A stretch of DNA of 64,000 nt, taken from contig NZ_JAKILD010000007.1 of NCBI RefSeq assembly GCF_023283825.1, positions 1 through 64,000 on the forward strand, written 5' to 3'. The notes beneath the pieces were generated by a model. It was given only the letters and a program-made list of their open reading frames with translations, searched no databases and had not been told where the DNA came from. Both the position numbers and the translations under genes were made by a program. This DNA is from Shewanella olleyana. GTDB taxonomy: Bacteria > Pseudomonadota > Gammaproteobacteria > Enterobacterales > Shewanellaceae. Below are positions 8,641 through 19,257 of this stretch, piece after piece. Numbering within the stretch: position 1 is the first letter of the stretch; each line of letters begins with the position of its first letter.

Positions 8641-9810
8641 ATGACATCACTCTACACAAGCCTTAATTTTGGCCTGGGCGAAGACGTGGACATGCTTCGC
8701 GACGCCATCAATGATTTTGCAACTAACGAAATTGCCCCTATCGCAGCACAAGTTGATCAAGACAATGCATTCCCTAATCACATGTGGCCAGTTCTAGGCG
8801 AAATGGGGTTACTCGGAGTCACCGTTCCTGAAGAATTTGGCGGCGCAAACATGGGCTACCTTGCCCATGTAGTAGCAATGGAAGAAATCTCCCGCGCATC
8901 TGCCTCTATTGGCCTGAGTTACGGCGCACATTCAAATTTATGTGTTAACCAAATTAACCGTAACGGCAATGATGCCCAACGTGCAAAGTACCTGCCTAAA
9001 TTAGTTAGCGGTGAGCACATTGGTGCTTTGGCTATGAGTGAACCGAATGCGGGTTCTGATGTTGTTTCAATGAAGCTTAATGCCCGTAAAGAAGGCGATC
9101 GCTACATTCTTAACGGTAACAAAATGTGGATCACCAACGGTCCAGACGCTGACACCTTAGTGATTTATGCTAAAACCGATATCGATAAAGGCCCCCACGG
9201 CATTACCGCTTTCATCATTGAAAAAACCTTTAAAGGCTTCAGCACAGCGCAAAAGCTAGACAAACTCGGCATGCGTGGTTCAAACACCTGTGAGTTAGTT
9301 TTTGAAGACTGTGAAGTCCCAGAAGAAAACATTCTTGGCGGTCTAAACAATGGCGTCAAAGTCCTAATGAGCGGCCTAGATTATGAACGTGTTGTGCTAT
9401 CAGGTGGCCCATTAGGCATCATGAATGCCTGTATGGATATTGTGGTGCCATACATTCACGAGCGTGAGCAGTTTGGTAAATCAATCGGTGAATTCCAGTT
9501 AATTCAGGGCAAAATCGCTGATATGTACACTGGCATGAATGCCGCAAAATCTTATGTCTATAACGTGGCTAAATCATGTGATCGCGGTGAAACGACCCGT
9601 AAAGATGCTGCAGGCGCAATCCTATACAGTGCTGAATTGGCAACAAAAATGGCATTAGATGCGATTCAGTTACTGGGCGGAAATGGTTATATCAATGAAT
9701 ATGCTACAGGCCGCTTACTGCGTGATGCCAAGCTATATGAAATCGGCGCAGGCACCTCAGAGATCCGTCGTATGCTGATTGGTCGTGAGCTTTTCAACGA
9801 AACAAAATAG
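8641..9810 (+). CDS. liuA: Isovaleryl-CoA dehydrogenase
   Basis: A 389-residue FAD-dependent acyl-CoA dehydrogenase that oxidises isovaleryl-CoA to 3-methylcrotonyl-CoA, the third step of leucine degradation. It passes electrons to the electron-transfer flavoprotein (etfBA at 36.8-38.5 kb). It has the FAD-binding stretches [11 protein letters not shown] and WITNGPDAD and the C-terminal signature [12 protein letters not shown]. The catalytic glutamate of this subfamily sits in GLDYER, here residue 249. The position of this glutamate, away from the usual C-terminal site, supports the isovaleryl-CoA assignment over medium-chain enzymes. The start ATG has CAGGACA upstream. It is the first structural gene of the liu operon. 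Confidence 0.95.
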   Translation: MTSLYTSLNFGLGEDVDMLRDAINDFATNEIAPIAAQVDQDNAFPNHMWPVLGEMGLLGVTVPEEFGGANMGYLAHVVAMEEISRASASIGLSYGAHSNLCVNQINRNGNDAQRAKYLPKLVSGEHIGALAMSEPNAGSDVVSMKLNARKEGDRYILNGNKMWITNGPDADTLVIYAKTDIDKGPHGITAFIIEKTFKGFSTAQKLDKLGMRGSNTCELVFEDCEVPEENILGGLNNGVKVLMSGLDYERVVLSGGPLGIMNACMDIVVPYIHEREQFGKSIGEFQLIQGKIADMYTGMNAAKSYVYNVAKSCDRGETTRKDAAGAILYSAELATKMALDAIQLLGGNGYINEYATGRLLRDAKLYEIGAGTSEIRRMLIGRELFNETK

Positions 9811-9900
9811 TTGGCCCCAAAAGCTAACGTTAGAAGAACATAACTTAAACCAAATTATGGGCTAACAGCCTGTACCAAGGTAAATAGAAAGTGTTTTGCG

Positions 9901-9940
9901 TAACATGGTTGGGAGTTCCCCCATTGTCTCAGCCATGTTA
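9901..9940 (+). other. Stable hairpin between liuA and liuB
   Basis: TAACATGGTTGGGA pairs with TCTCAGCCATGTTA (14 bp with G-U wobbles) around a 12-nt loop in the 162-nt liuA-liuB spacer. It has no T-run. Such a structure could protect the upstream mRNA segment or mark a processing point, giving different levels of LiuA and the rest of the operon. This is inference. Confidence 0.5.
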
Positions 9941-9972
9941 TCGCTCCCCTTTATCAAATAAGGATATGCATT

Positions 9973-11580
9973 GTGACGCAATTGAGCAGCCGTATTAACT
10001 CCCGTAGCGATGATTTTAAAGCCAAGCATAATGACATGGCCGCCATCGTTGACGACTTAAAAATCAAACTCGCAAAGATTGAACAAGGTGGCGGCCCTGC
10101 TGCCCTTGAGCGTCATTTATCGAGAGGTAAATTGCTTCCCCGTCAACGTGTTGAAAAACTACTCGACCCAGGCTCGCCATTTTTAGAAATTTCCCAATTC
10201 GCAGCCTACGAAGTTTATGACGAAGCCGTTCCTGCAGCAGGTGTGATTGCTGGCATTGGCCGAGTGAGCGGCGTTGAGTGCATGATTATCGCAAATGACG
10301 CCACAGTAAAAGGTGGCACTTACTACCCCATTACCGTTAAAAAGCATTTACGTGCGCAAGATATCGCTAGCCGTTGTCACCTGCCTTGTATTTACCTTGT
10401 CGATTCAGGCGGGGCTAACTTGCCTCGCCAAGATGAAGTGTTCCCAGATCGTGACCATTTCGGACGTATCTTTTACAACCAAGCACAAATGTCAGCCAAA
10501 GGCATTCCGCAAGTGGCAGTAGTGATGGGCTTATGTACCGCGGGCGGCGCTTATGTGCCAGCCATGGCCGATGAATCAATTATTGTAAAAGAGCAAGGCA
10601 CCATCTTTTTAGCGGGGCCGCCACTGGTTAAAGCAGCAACAGGCGAAGAAGTCTCAGCAGAAGAACTGGGCGGCGCTGAAGTGCACACCAAAATTTCAGG
10701 TGTGGCAGATCACTTAGCCCAAAATGATGACCATGCACTAGAACTTGCTCGCAAATCGATTGCCCGCCTAAATCATCATAAACAAATTGAAGCTCAGTTA
10801 AGTCCAGTTAAACCGCCAAAGTTTGATATTAATGAGCTTTACGGCATTGTCGGTACCGATCTTAAAAAACCATTTGATGTAAAAGAAGTCATTGCCCGCG
10901 TGGTCGATGACTCTGACTTTGACGAGTTCAAAGCGAATTACGGTAATACCTTAGTGTGTGGTTTTGCCCGTATTCATGGCTACCCTGTCGGTATTGTGGC
11001 CAATAACGGCATTTTGTTTTCAGAGTCAGCCCAAAAAGGCGCGCACTTTATTGAATTATGTTGCCAGCGCAAAATCCCATTATTGTTCCTGCAAAACATC
11101 ACTGGCTTCATGGTGGGTAAAAAATACGAACATGAAGGCATCGCCAAGCACGGCGCTAAAATGGTTACCGCTGTTTCTTGTGCCAGCGTACCGAAATTCA
11201 CCGTCATTATTGGCGGCAGTTATGGCGCTGGTAACTATGGTATGTGTGGCCGCGCATTCGAGCCAACCATGATGTGGATGTGGCCAAATGCCCGCATCTC
11301 AGTCATGGGCGGCGAGCAAGCTGCGGGCGTGTTAGCCACAGTGCGCCGTGACGGTTTAGCCCGTAAAGGCCAAGAATGGTCTGATGAAGACGAGCAAGCG
11401 TTTAGAAAACCTATTGTTGAGCAGTACGATAAAGAGGGTCATCCGTACCATGCCAGTGCACGTTTATGGGATGACGGCATTATCGATCCAGCGCAAACCC
11501 GAGATGTTGTCGGTTTAGCGTTATCCGCGGCGTTAAATGCGCCTATTGAAGATACCAAGTTTGGTGTGTTCCGCATGTAA
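9973..11580 (+). CDS. liuB: Methylcrotonyl-CoA carboxylase, carboxyltransferase (beta) subunit
   Basis: A 535-residue carboxyltransferase subunit that moves CO2 from biotin on LiuD to 3-methylcrotonyl-CoA, giving 3-methylglutaconyl-CoA. It has both halves of the crotonase-like carboxyltransferase fold: [19 protein letters not shown] in the first, and [19 protein letters not shown] with [20 protein letters not shown] in the second. These are typical of MCC beta subunits. The length matches the family. Translation starts at GTG (9973) with AAGGA 8 nt upstream. It lies between liuA and liuC, and together with LiuD (689 aa) it should form the alpha6-beta6 enzyme known for the family. Confidence 0.95.
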   Translation: MTQLSSRINSRSDDFKAKHNDMAAIVDDLKIKLAKIEQGGGPAALERHLSRGKLLPRQRVEKLLDPGSPFLEISQFAAYEVYDEAVPAAGVIAGIGRVSGVECMIIANDATVKGGTYYPITVKKHLRAQDIASRCHLPCIYLVDSGGANLPRQDEVFPDRDHFGRIFYNQAQMSAKGIPQVAVVMGLCTAGGAYVPAMADESIIVKEQGTIFLAGPPLVKAATGEEVSAEELGGAEVHTKISGVADHLAQNDDHALELARKSIARLNHHKQIEAQLSPVKPPKFDINELYGIVGTDLKKPFDVKEVIARVVDDSDFDEFKANYGNTLVCGFARIHGYPVGIVANNGILFSESAQKGAHFIELCCQRKIPLLFLQNITGFMVGKKYEHEGIAKHGAKMVTAVSCASVPKFTVIIGGSYGAGNYGMCGRAFEPTMMWMWPNARISVMGGEQAAGVLATVRRDGLARKGQEWSDEDEQAFRKPIVEQYDKEGHPYHASARLWDDGIIDPAQTRDVVGLALSAALNAPIEDTKFGVFRM

Positions 11581-11618
11581 TTGCGGTTATTCATTCAATA
11601 TCAATAGGAGCATCAAAC

Positions 11619-12449
11619 ATGGTAATAGCCAACCAATATCAGTACATTCAATGCCAGCTTAACCAAGGCGTTGGAGAATTAATTCTAAACCGCGCAGAAA
11701 AGCACAATGCGTTTGATGAAGTGATGATCAATGAAATGATCACCGCCATTGAAGCATTTGCAAATGACGATGAGTGCCAGCAATTAATCTTGCGCGCAAA
11801 CGGTAAAAACTTCAGCGCTGGCGCCGACCTTAATTGGATGCGCAAACAAGCAAAAATGGACTTTGAGCAAAACCTAAGCGATGCCAACGAGCTGGCTAAA
11901 TTAATGCACGTACTGGATAAGTTTCCTAAGCCCACCATTGCTTTAGTCAATGGGGCGGCTTTTGGCGGCGCATTAGGATTAATTTGTTGCTGCGATATCG
12001 CCATCGCAAATAGCCACGCAAGTTTTTGCTTAAGTGAAGTCAAACTCGGCCTTATCCCTGCTGTCATCAGCCCTTATGTGGTTCGCGCCATGGGCAACCG
12101 CCAAGTTCGCCGCTACATGTTAACGGCAGAGCGCTTTAGCGCAGAAGTCGCTGTAACCCATCAAGTGATCCATGAGATTAATGATGATTTAGATGCCGCA
12201 GCGCAGCCATTCATTGATGCATTTAATGGCAATAGCCCACAGGGTATGGCTTGGGTTAAAACCTTAGTATCTCGCCTTGAAGATGGCGTCATTGACGACA
12301 AAACCCTTGCCTATACCAGTGAGCAAATTGCTCGCATTCGTGTGTCAGATGAAGGCCAAGAAGGCCTCAATGCATTTTTTGAAAAACGCTCGCCAGCTTG
12401 GACCAATAAGCAACAAAACGCCAAGCCTGATGCACAAGGAGCTCAATAA
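11619..12449 (+). CDS. liuC: Methylglutaconyl-CoA hydratase
   Basis: A 276-residue crotonase-family enzyme that hydrates 3-methylglutaconyl-CoA to HMG-CoA. It has the oxyanion-hole segments KNFSAGADLNWM and NGAAFGGALGLICCCDI, and the acid/base region LSEVKLGLIPAVISPYV. The ALGLICCCD pattern is often seen in the LiuC group. The start ATG is preceded by TAGGAG at a good distance. The stop codon overlaps the liuD start (TAATG), indicating translational coupling inside the operon. Confidence 0.93.
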   Translation: MVIANQYQYIQCQLNQGVGELILNRAEKHNAFDEVMINEMITAIEAFANDDECQQLILRANGKNFSAGADLNWMRKQAKMDFEQNLSDANELAKLMHVLDKFPKPTIALVNGAAFGGALGLICCCDIAIANSHASFCLSEVKLGLIPAVISPYVVRAMGNRQVRRYMLTAERFSAEVAVTHQVIHEINDDLDAAAQPFIDAFNGNSPQGMAWVKTLVSRLEDGVIDDKTLAYTSEQIARIRVSDEGQEGLNAFFEKRSPAWTNKQQNAKPDAQGAQ

Positions 12450-14518
12450 TGTTTACCAAATTATTAATTGCTAACCGCGGTGAAATTGCTTGTCGCATCA
12501 TCAATACAGCTCGCGCCATGGGCGTGCGCACGGTAGCGCTTTATTCTGATGCTGATGCCAATGCCCGTCATGTGGCCATGGCTGATGAATCATTTCATAT
12601 AGGCGGCAGCGCCCCAGCAGACTCTTATTTAAAAGGCGATTTGATAATCGATATCGCCAAAAAATCTGGTGCTGAAGCCATTCACCCAGGTTACGGCTTC
12701 TTGTCAGAAAACGCTGACTTTGCCCGCAGCTGTGAACAAAACGGCATTGCTTTTGTTGGACCTGGTAGCGACGCTATCGACTCAATGGGCAGCAAGAGCG
12801 CGGCAAAAATCATTATGGGCGCAGCCAATGTGCCGTTAGTGCCGGGTTACCATGGTGATGACCAAACCGATGAAACATTGCTTACTGAAGCTGAAAACGT
12901 CGGCTACCCTATGCTAATTAAAGCCGCTTACGGCGGCGGTGGTAAAGGCATGCGTATCGTTGAAAGCCAAGCAGAAGTGCAGGATGCGATAAACTCAGCC
13001 CGCCGTGAAGCTGCCTCATCATTTGGTAACGACAAACTCTTAATGGAGCGCTACTTACGTCAGCCGCGCCATGTTGAAGTACAAGTATTTGCTGATACCT
13101 TTGGCAACACCATTTACTTATCAGACCGTGATTGTTCAATTCAGCGCCGTCACCAAAAAGTGGTTGAAGAAGCGCCAGCACCTGGGCTTTCAGATGCACT
13201 GCGTCAACAAATGGGCGAAGCCGCTGTAGCCGCAGCAAAAGCCATTGATTATGTGGGCGCAGGTACCGTTGAATTCTTACTCGATACTGACGATAGCTTC
13301 TACTTCATGGAAATGAACACTCGCTTACAAGTGGAGCATCCTGTTACCGAAATGGTCACTGGCCAAGACTTAGTTAAGTGGCAGTTAATGGTAGCTAGTG
13401 GCAGTGAATTACCGCTTAAACAAGATGAAGTCAGTGTTCACGGACACTCATTTGAAGTTCGTATTTACGCTGAAGATCCACGCAATGAATTTTTGCCAGC
13501 AGCAGGTAAATTAAACTTCCTGCGTGAGCCAGACCAAAACCGCCATGTGCGTATTGACTCAGGTATTCGTGAAAACGATGTCATCAGTAACTTTTACGAC
13601 CCAATGATTTCAAAATTAATTGTCTGGGACGAGTCTCGCTCACGTGCGCTGCAACGATTAACCCATGCATTAAGCTCATACCAAATCAGTGGCCTTAAAC
13701 ATAATATCGAATTCTTGGCCAACATTGCTGAGCACAAAGCCTTTGCTGAAGCGGACTTTTGCACCGACTTTATCGAGCGCTACTCAAGCAGCTTGATTGG
13801 TGATGTAACCAATGATTTCGATAACGCTATTGCGTTAGCTGGTCTGTATCAAGTTCTTGCTCGTCAAGAAGCAGCAAAGGTTAACGCCACCAATAGCGAT
13901 GACCCATACTCGCCTTGGGGACAAGTAAGCGGCTTTAGACTCAATAGCGCCAGCATTCATCATGTATCACTGCTGACTGAACATGCCAATACTCATGCAG
14001 GTAACAATAACAGTGCCAGTGACAGTGATGAGTCGGCACTGCAAAACCTCGTCATTACCGACTTGGGCGATGCACTGCATCTTGGTCTAAACGGTCAAGC
14101 CCTCAAGCTTGCTGGCTCAATTCAGGATGACGTATTACTGGCTGAAATTAACGGCCATAAAAGCAAAGTCCCTGTAAGCCATGAAGGTGATGATTTCACC
14201 CTATTCCTTCCATCTGGCAGTTATCACTTTAAAGCGGTATTAGATCAAGAAGCTGAAGATACATCCGATAGCGCAGATAAATTAAATGCGCCGATGAACG
14301 GCACTGTGGTGACACATTTAGTTGAAGTGGGCGATACCGTCACTGAAGGCCAAGGTTTATTGGTAATGGAAGCAATGAAAATGGAATACACCATTGAAGC
14401 GCCATTTGACGGAGTCGTCAGCGAGTTTTACTTCCAAAGCGGCGAGCTGGTTACCGATGGTGCCCAGCTCCTAAATGTAGAAGCACTCAATGTCGAAGCT
14501 GCAGACAAGGAAGACTAA
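12449..14518 (+). CDS. liuD: Methylcrotonyl-CoA carboxylase, biotin-containing (alpha) subunit
   Basis: A 689-residue protein that carboxylates its own biotin with ATP and bicarbonate and presents it to LiuB. The order is biotin carboxylase N-domain ([10 protein letters not shown]), ATP-grasp domain ([27 protein letters not shown]), biotin carboxylase C-domain (to about residue 450), a linker of about 150 residues, and a biotinyl domain with EAMKMEY, Lys644 being the biotin site. Its start overlaps the liuC stop and its stop overlaps the liuE start (TAATG), so the three genes are translationally coupled. A short serine/asparagine-rich insert lies near residues 508-525. Confidence 0.95.
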   Translation: MFTKLLIANRGEIACRIINTARAMGVRTVALYSDADANARHVAMADESFHIGGSAPADSYLKGDLIIDIAKKSGAEAIHPGYGFLSENADFARSCEQNGIAFVGPGSDAIDSMGSKSAAKIIMGAANVPLVPGYHGDDQTDETLLTEAENVGYPMLIKAAYGGGGKGMRIVESQAEVQDAINSARREAASSFGNDKLLMERYLRQPRHVEVQVFADTFGNTIYLSDRDCSIQRRHQKVVEEAPAPGLSDALRQQMGEAAVAAAKAIDYVGAGTVEFLLDTDDSFYFMEMNTRLQVEHPVTEMVTGQDLVKWQLMVASGSELPLKQDEVSVHGHSFEVRIYAEDPRNEFLPAAGKLNFLREPDQNRHVRIDSGIRENDVISNFYDPMISKLIVWDESRSRALQRLTHALSSYQISGLKHNIEFLANIAEHKAFAEADFCTDFIERYSSSLIGDVTNDFDNAIALAGLYQVLARQEAAKVNATNSDDPYSPWGQVSGFRLNSASIHHVSLLTEHANTHAGNNNSASDSDESALQNLVITDLGDALHLGLNGQALKLAGSIQDDVLLAEINGHKSKVPVSHEGDDFTLFLPSGSYHFKAVLDQEAEDTSDSADKLNAPMNGTVVTHLVEVGDTVTEGQGLLVMEAMKMEYTIEAPFDGVVSEFYFQSGELVTDGAQLLNVEALNVEAADKED

Positions 14519-15438
14519 TGATGAATGTATCTGGTCTTCCTAAAAAGGTGAGCATCTTTGAAGTTGGCGCTCGTGACGGCCTGCAAAATGAAAAGGCTGT
14601 GACGACCCAAGACAAGCTTACTTTGATTGAGCAATTGGCTGAGGCAGGCATAACCCGTATTGAAGCAGGCAGTTTTGTGTCACCTAAATGGGTGCCACAA
14701 ATGGCCGACTCAGGTGAGGTTTTTACTCAGCTAAATCAACATAACCAACGTAAAGCTGGAGTAGTCTATTCCGCACTGACACCGAATTTAAAAGGGCTGG
14801 AACTCGCGCTTGACGCTGGCGCCGATGAAGTTGCCATCTTTGGCGCAGCATCAGAAACCTTTAGTCAGCGCAATATTAACTGCTCAATTGCAGAGTCCAT
14901 TGCCCGCTTTGAGCCAGTCATGGCGCTAGCTAAAGCAAAAAACATCCCTGTTCGCGGCTATGTCTCTTGCGTGCTTGGCTGTCCTTACGAAGGTGACATT
15001 GATATTAACGAAGTCGCCCGCGTGTCTGAAATACTTTACAAAATGGGCTGTTACGAGATTTCTCTTGGCGACACCATAGGTGTTGGCACGCCCATTAAAG
15101 CCCGTAAGATGGTTGAAGCTGTCGCTAAATTAGTGCCTGTTGAAAAACTCGCACTACACTTTCATGACACCTACGGCCAAGCACTCGCCAATATTCAGGC
15201 CTGTTTAGATACTGGCGTGAGTGTCATTGACTCATCGGTTGCAGGACTGGGTGGCTGCCCTTACGCCAAAGGCGCATCAGGCAACCTTGCCACCGAAGAT
15301 GTTGTTTACATGCTGCACGGCATGGGCATAGAAACTGGTGTTGATTTAACGAAACTTGCTAAAGCTGGCAATCAAATAAGCCAAGCCTTAGGCCGAGACA
15401 ACGGTTCAAAAGTGGCTAAAGCCATTAGCGCGGATTAG
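14518..15438 (+). CDS. liuE: Hydroxymethylglutaryl-CoA lyase
   Basis: A 306-residue DRE-TIM metallolyase that splits HMG-CoA into acetyl-CoA and acetoacetate, the last dedicated step of leucine degradation. The N-terminal motif [11 protein letters not shown] and the active-site cysteine region [14 protein letters not shown] are intact. The metal ligands in the [10 protein letters not shown] segment are also present. It overlaps liuD by a TAATG junction; a second ATG follows directly and could be used instead. A 99-nt gap separates it from the CoA-transferase genes. Confidence 0.95.
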   Translation: MMNVSGLPKKVSIFEVGARDGLQNEKAVTTQDKLTLIEQLAEAGITRIEAGSFVSPKWVPQMADSGEVFTQLNQHNQRKAGVVYSALTPNLKGLELALDAGADEVAIFGAASETFSQRNINCSIAESIARFEPVMALAKAKNIPVRGYVSCVLGCPYEGDIDINEVARVSEILYKMGCYEISLGDTIGVGTPIKARKMVEAVAKLVPVEKLALHFHDTYGQALANIQACLDTGVSVIDSSVAGLGGCPYAKGASGNLATEDVVYMLHGMGIETGVDLTKLAKAGNQISQALGRDNGSKVAKAISAD

Positions 15439-15537
15439 TTTTTAGTTACAGCAGAGCTATTAGCTCAAGTTAACGAGCTAATAGACAAACACAGAATAAG
15501 TACACACTTTGCACCTTAGCAAACTGAAAAGGACAAG

Positions 15538-16257
15538 ATGATGGCAGGACTCAACAAAGTCGTTCAAAGCTACGAAGAAGCCTTACAAGGTTTAACAAAT
15601 GACATGACCATCATGGTCGGTGGTTTTGGCCTATGCGGTATTCCAGAAGGCTTAATTAACCACATGGTAAAAATGGGCGTATCTGGTTTAACTGCCATTT
15701 CAAATAATGCGGGTGTGGACGATTTCGGTTTAGGCTTACTGCTTAAACAACGTCAAATCGCCACCATGATCGCCTCATACGTCGGTGAAAATGCCACTTT
15801 TGAGCAGCAAATGCTCTCAGGTGAACTTAATGTCATCTTAACGCCACAAGGCACATTAGCTGAGAAAATCCGAGCTGGCGGCGCGGGTATCCCTGCCTTT
15901 TTCACAGCTACAGGTTATGGCACCCCAATTGCTGACGGTAAAGAAACCCGTGAAATCAAAGGCCGTCATTACGTGCTTGAAGACTCACTTACCTCAGACT
16001 TTGCCCTTGTTCGCGCTTGGAAAGCTGACACCATGGGTAACTTAATCTTCCGTAAAACTGCAGCTAACTTCAATCCTATGATGGCGACTGCTGGCAAGAT
16101 TACCGTTGTAGAAGCAGAAGAAATTGTCCAGCCAGGTGAATTAGATCCAAACCACATTCATACCCCAGGTATATACGTTGACCGCGTGATCCAAGCCAGC
16201 TTTGAAAAACGCATCGAGCAACGTACAGTCAAACCAACTGACGCGGTAGCAAAATAA
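15538..16257 (+). CDS. scoA: 3-ketoacid CoA-transferase, subunit A
   Basis: A 239-residue alpha subunit of a succinyl-CoA:3-ketoacid CoA-transferase. With the next gene it moves CoA to the acetoacetate released by LiuE, feeding it into acetyl-CoA. Typical segments are [14 protein letters not shown] near residue 28 and the conserved [12 protein letters not shown] and [16 protein letters not shown] stretches. The start may be either of two consecutive ATGs (15538 or 15541), both behind AAGGACA. A 10-nt gap to scoB shows an operon pair. AtoD-type naming is an alternative; the sequence resembles the ScoA branch more. Confidence 0.93.
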   Translation: MMAGLNKVVQSYEEALQGLTNDMTIMVGGFGLCGIPEGLINHMVKMGVSGLTAISNNAGVDDFGLGLLLKQRQIATMIASYVGENATFEQQMLSGELNVILTPQGTLAEKIRAGGAGIPAFFTATGYGTPIADGKETREIKGRHYVLEDSLTSDFALVRAWKADTMGNLIFRKTAANFNPMMATAGKITVVEAEEIVQPGELDPNHIHTPGIYVDRVIQASFEKRIEQRTVKPTDAVAK

Positions 16258-16267
16258 GGAGCAAGAC

Positions 16268-16924
16268 ATGGCATTATCAAGAGAACAACTTGCTCAACGT
16301 GTAGCACAAGAAATGCAAGACGGCTTTTACGTTAACCTTGGCATCGGTATCCCAACGCTAGTGGCCAACTACATTCCACAAGGCATGAGCGTCATGCTGC
16401 AATCTGAAAATGGCTTATTAGGTATGGGCGAGTTCCCAACTGAAGAAACCATTGATGCAGACCTTATCAATGCAGGTAAGCAAACCGTCACCGCTGTTGA
16501 TGGCGCATCATTTTTCTCATCAGCAGAAAGCTTTGCCATGATCCGCGGCGGCCACGTCGACTTAACCGTACTAGGTGCTTTTGAAGTGGATGTTAATGGT
16601 TCAATTGCATCATGGATGATCCCAGGCAAGTTAATTAAAGGCATGGGCGGTGCAATGGACTTAGTGGCTGGCGCTGACAATATTATCGTCACCATGATGC
16701 ACGCTGATAAAAAAGGTAACTCAAAGCTACTGCCTTTATGTGAGCTGCCATTAACAGGTTATGGCTGTATTAAACGCGTAATGACTGATCTTGCCTTTAT
16801 GGAGATCAAAGACGGCGCATTCCACTTGTTAGAGCGCGCACCAGGGGTGTCGGTTGAAGAGATCCAATCTAAGACTGCAGGTAAGTTGGTCGTGCCAGAG
16901 CATGTACCAGAAATGGTGTTTTAA
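16268..16924 (+). CDS. scoB: 3-ketoacid CoA-transferase, subunit B
   Basis: A 218-residue beta subunit of the same CoA-transferase. It carries the catalytic glutamate motif SENGLLGMG (residues about 42-50), where the CoA thioester forms on Glu. Further family stretches are NLGIGIPTLVANYIP and the GGHVDLTVLGAFEVD region. It has a strong AAGGAG ribosome site and follows scoA by 10 nt. A clear terminator lies 39 nt downstream, making this the last gene of the liu/sco unit. Confidence 0.95.
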   Translation: MALSREQLAQRVAQEMQDGFYVNLGIGIPTLVANYIPQGMSVMLQSENGLLGMGEFPTEETIDADLINAGKQTVTAVDGASFFSSAESFAMIRGGHVDLTVLGAFEVDVNGSIASWMIPGKLIKGMGGAMDLVAGADNIIVTMMHADKKGNSKLLPLCELPLTGYGCIKRVMTDLAFMEIKDGAFHLLERAPGVSVEEIQSKTAGKLVVPEHVPEMVF

Positions 16925-16962
16925 CTTTTAGCCAAAAGTTAAATGGTTGGTCTTTTAAAATC

Positions 16963-16996
16963 AAAAGCGAGCTTTATTGGAGGCTCGCTTTTTTGT
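16963..16996 (+). terminator. Terminator of liu-sco operon
   Basis: AAAAGCGAGC and GCTCGCTTTT form a 10-bp stem, the right arm running into six T residues. It ends the long + strand operon and marks the left border of the accessory patch. Confidence 0.85.
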
Positions 16997-17049
16997 TGGT
17001 TTAATTTGAGTTTTTTGGGATTGTATTTAGCAACCAAGATAACAGCAAG

Positions 17050-17272
17050 ATCAAGGTCGTGGCGCTTCGCCCACACCAGACCAAAAGGGAGTGAACGGCA
17101 ACTCCCTCTTGGAACACCCACCCGCTCCAACGAAGTGTTTTTCCTCTGACTACTAAGCCAATTCACTACCGCCTCAGAATCGCCATCCCTGGCTCAACTG
17201 AGGCTATGTCGGCGTCCTGCCTCCATCACGTGAATTGACTTAACGTCATCGGACACTTCGAATGGAGGTTGT
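17050..17272 (-). repeat. Long structured repeat, copy A (inverted)
   Basis: Read on the minus strand this is a diverged copy of the element found at 18896-19594. Shared landmarks in order are GTGATGGAGGCAGGACGCCG, ACATAGCCTCAG, GATGGCGATTCTGAGGCGGT, an AACACTTCG...GGAGCGG block and GGTGTGGGCGAAG. The outer stem is TAAGTCAATTCAC / GTGAATTGGCTTA (one G-U). The other copies have TAAGCTAATTTGC / GCAAATTCGCTTA, so changes in the two arms compensate each other. It is in opposite orientation to the copies beyond the 491-residue gene. Small frames inside it are not credible genes. Confidence 0.75.
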
Positions 17273-17330
17273 TGAGTAGGCAGGTTTGTTTGATGACTAA
17301 TTCATAATGTTCATCAAAAACACCTACGTA

Positions 17331-18806
17331 CTACTTTGAATTCATAGCTTTTAAAGCTTCAATGATAATATTATTCTTATCTACTTCAGGTTCACTTTTA
17401 GAAAAAACCTGCATAATTAGTTTTATTTTAGTATCACGTTTAAACTCAAGCTTTTGATCATCAGTCATGTCTTTACAATCAAGTGAGTTAGTAATTTGTT
17501 CAGCAAGAATACCTGCTTTTAACATTGTCATTTTTTCGGTATTCAGAGAGATAATATGTTTTATTAAGAAAAAGAACACACTAGATAGCCCCCCAATAAT
17601 CAATGTTGTAGCTGTTATTAATGGTAATCTACTCAACAAGATATCCCATGCACTTACATGAACTAAGTACGGTAAAGTTTTAGTAAAATCTTGACCATTT
17701 GCATATATATAAATAGCCATAAAAACTAGGCCTAAAAACGTAAGACCTGCAAACCAATAATATGGTGTTAATTGTTTAGCGGTTTCTTTAGAATGACCTA
17801 TTGTGTCAAACGTTGTTAGGTTCTTTTCTCTCTGCGCATCAGCTAATTCTTCCTTTATCGCATTTAAAGTGGCCCCCTCTACAATGATATTATTTTTAAT
17901 ATCATTCAATCGAGTTTCTTCGTTCTTTAAAAAGCTAGACTTTGATTTAATTTCAGATTGAAGGCTATCTATCTCAAGTGATTTTTGGTTTACATCAGCA
18001 ACTGTATTATCAAAATCTTTAGATATAGTTTTTAATTCATTTTGAACTTTTTTTAATGAATTTTGACTAGTCTTTAAGCTTCCCTCTACATTAGCCTTTT
18101 CTTGCTCCAAAACATCAATATCACCCTTTAATGCTTTAAAATTATCTTTCTCAATTCTAATTAATCTATTTATTTCATCAGTTTTTCTTGAGGCTTTCTG
18201 AATCAAAACTTGAGGTAAATCGCTTGCCTTTTTTAATAACTTTTGTATATTTTTTAATTTCTTCTGGTCTGAATGAAGATAAGTGGCCCTTGCTAATTTT
18301 ACTGATTCCAATTTACTTCTTTTAGGTAGAATGACACCAATGACTATTTGATGTACTTGATATACTGTTACTTCTTTAGAAATTAATCCCAAACCCTCAT
18401 ATTGAGTAGTTCTTTGTGTTGTTATTTTTTTATCAGTTCCCAAATAAGATATAAGCCTAATAGCACTATCATTCTCTTCATAAGGTGTATTTATACAAGA
18501 TAACTCTGCTAGGATTATGGGTTCAGAAAATAAAAGAACATTCTCGCCACGCAATGCTGCTTCATCATAGTTAGCAACTAATAACGCACCACGTACGAAC
18601 TCTTTTTCTTTATCATCAAAGTTTTTAGGGTCAAAATCACTAAAATATCTAATCAATGAGGTGTTTTCATCTGACTTAAAGTTTGAGTAAAATGAATCTA
18701 AACCTTCAAGATATTCTTCAAAAGGTGCTGTAATACTGATTTCATCAATTCCACTAAAAACTTCATTCAAGTCAATTTGTGCTAAGTTTTCTCTTTGATT
18801 ACTCAT
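17331..18806 (-). CDS. Coiled-coil membrane protein of unknown function
   Basis: A 491-residue protein I do not recognise. Residues 1-190 are a mixed, probably globular region. About 205-335 is a long lysine/glutamate/asparagine-rich coiled coil (EQEKANVEGSLKTSQNSLKK and similar). Two hydrophobic segments follow (YYWFAGLTFLGLVFMAIYIY at about 345-365 and PLITATTLIIGGLSSVFFFL near 390-415), then a hydrophilic C-terminal tail of about 75 residues. There is no signal peptide, so the large N-terminal part should face the cytoplasm. It is visibly more AT-rich than the neighbouring catabolic genes and sits between oppositely oriented copies of a long repeat. This suggests acquired cargo. An envelope sensor or defence role is possible but unsupported by motifs. 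Confidence 0.75.
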   Translation of the reverse strand: MSNQRENLAQIDLNEVFSGIDEISITAPFEEYLEGLDSFYSNFKSDENTSLIRYFSDFDPKNFDDKEKEFVRGALLVANYDEAALRGENVLLFSEPIILAELSCINTPYEENDSAIRLISYLGTDKKITTQRTTQYEGLGLISKEVTVYQVHQIVIGVILPKRSKLESVKLARATYLHSDQKKLKNIQKLLKKASDLPQVLIQKASRKTDEINRLIRIEKDNFKALKGDIDVLEQEKANVEGSLKTSQNSLKKVQNELKTISKDFDNTVADVNQKSLEIDSLQSEIKSKSSFLKNEETRLNDIKNNIIVEGATLNAIKEELADAQREKNLTTFDTIGHSKETAKQLTPYYWFAGLTFLGLVFMAIYIYANGQDFTKTLPYLVHVSAWDILLSRLPLITATTLIIGGLSSVFFFLIKHIISLNTEKMTMLKAGILAEQITNSLDCKDMTDDQKLEFKRDTKIKLIMQVFSKSEPEVDKNNIIIEALKAMNSK

Positions 18807-18836
18807 CTTGCATTCTCTATTCTGACACTATGCCTT

Positions 18837-18855
18837 TGATACATATAGTGTATCA
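18837..18855. promoter_or_regulatory. Palindromic putative operator
   Basis: TGATACATATAGTGTATCA has 6-bp arms (TGATAC / GTATCA) and lies about 30 nt upstream of the start of the 491-residue gene, where its promoter should be. It may be an operator of an unknown regulator; no regulator gene is adjacent. Confidence 0.4.
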
Positions 18856-18895
18856 GTTTTAATATGGAATTAAGTGGAATAAGTGAATAAGTCGT

Positions 18896-19250
18896 GTCAG
18901 ATCAAACTTTCTCTATCTACCAACAAATGAACATGCGGGTTCGATGATCTCCGTTGGAAGTGTCTGAATGCGTTAAGCTAATTTGCGTGATGGAGGCAGG
19001 ACGCCGACATAGCCTCAGTTAAGCCATGGATGGCGAGTCTGAGGCGGTAGCAAATTCGCTTATTTAGCATGAAGAACAACACTTCGCCGGAGCGGCAAGG
19101 GATGTCGAGAAGAGAAATGCTGTTGTTTCCCTTTCGTCTGGTGTGGGCGAAGCACCACGACTTTATATCTTAGTGACCGACAGGTCATAAGCAAGACCCC
19201 ATGTCATCGTGACATTCATATATCCATATACAGCAGATACGAATCAAATA
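18896..19250 (+). repeat. Long structured repeat, copy B
   Basis: About 350 nt, nearly identical to the following copy C. It contains nested inverted repeats: outer stem TAAGCTAATTTGC / GCAAATTCGCTTA; inner GCCTCAG / CTGAGGC enclosing GCCAT-GG-ATGGC; AACAACA / TGTTGTT; GGTG / CACC; and TGACC-GACA-GGTCA. No credible protein is encoded. This is either a structured RNA or a hairpin-rich mobile element. Confidence 0.8.
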
Positions 19251-19257
19251 AGGTGGG

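Noticed and set aside
16939..17166. Small frames on both strands in repeat copy A (75 and 68 residues)
   Set aside because: They lie in the structured repeat and the terminator region, change between copies, and lack ribosome sites; the sequence is better explained as a repeat.
18960..19070. Integron attC site, because of GTTAAGC near the outer stem
   Set aside because: The full R and L core pairs (GTTRRRY with RYYYAAC) are not found in the proper places, and no integrase gene is visible. The resemblance is limited to one heptamer.
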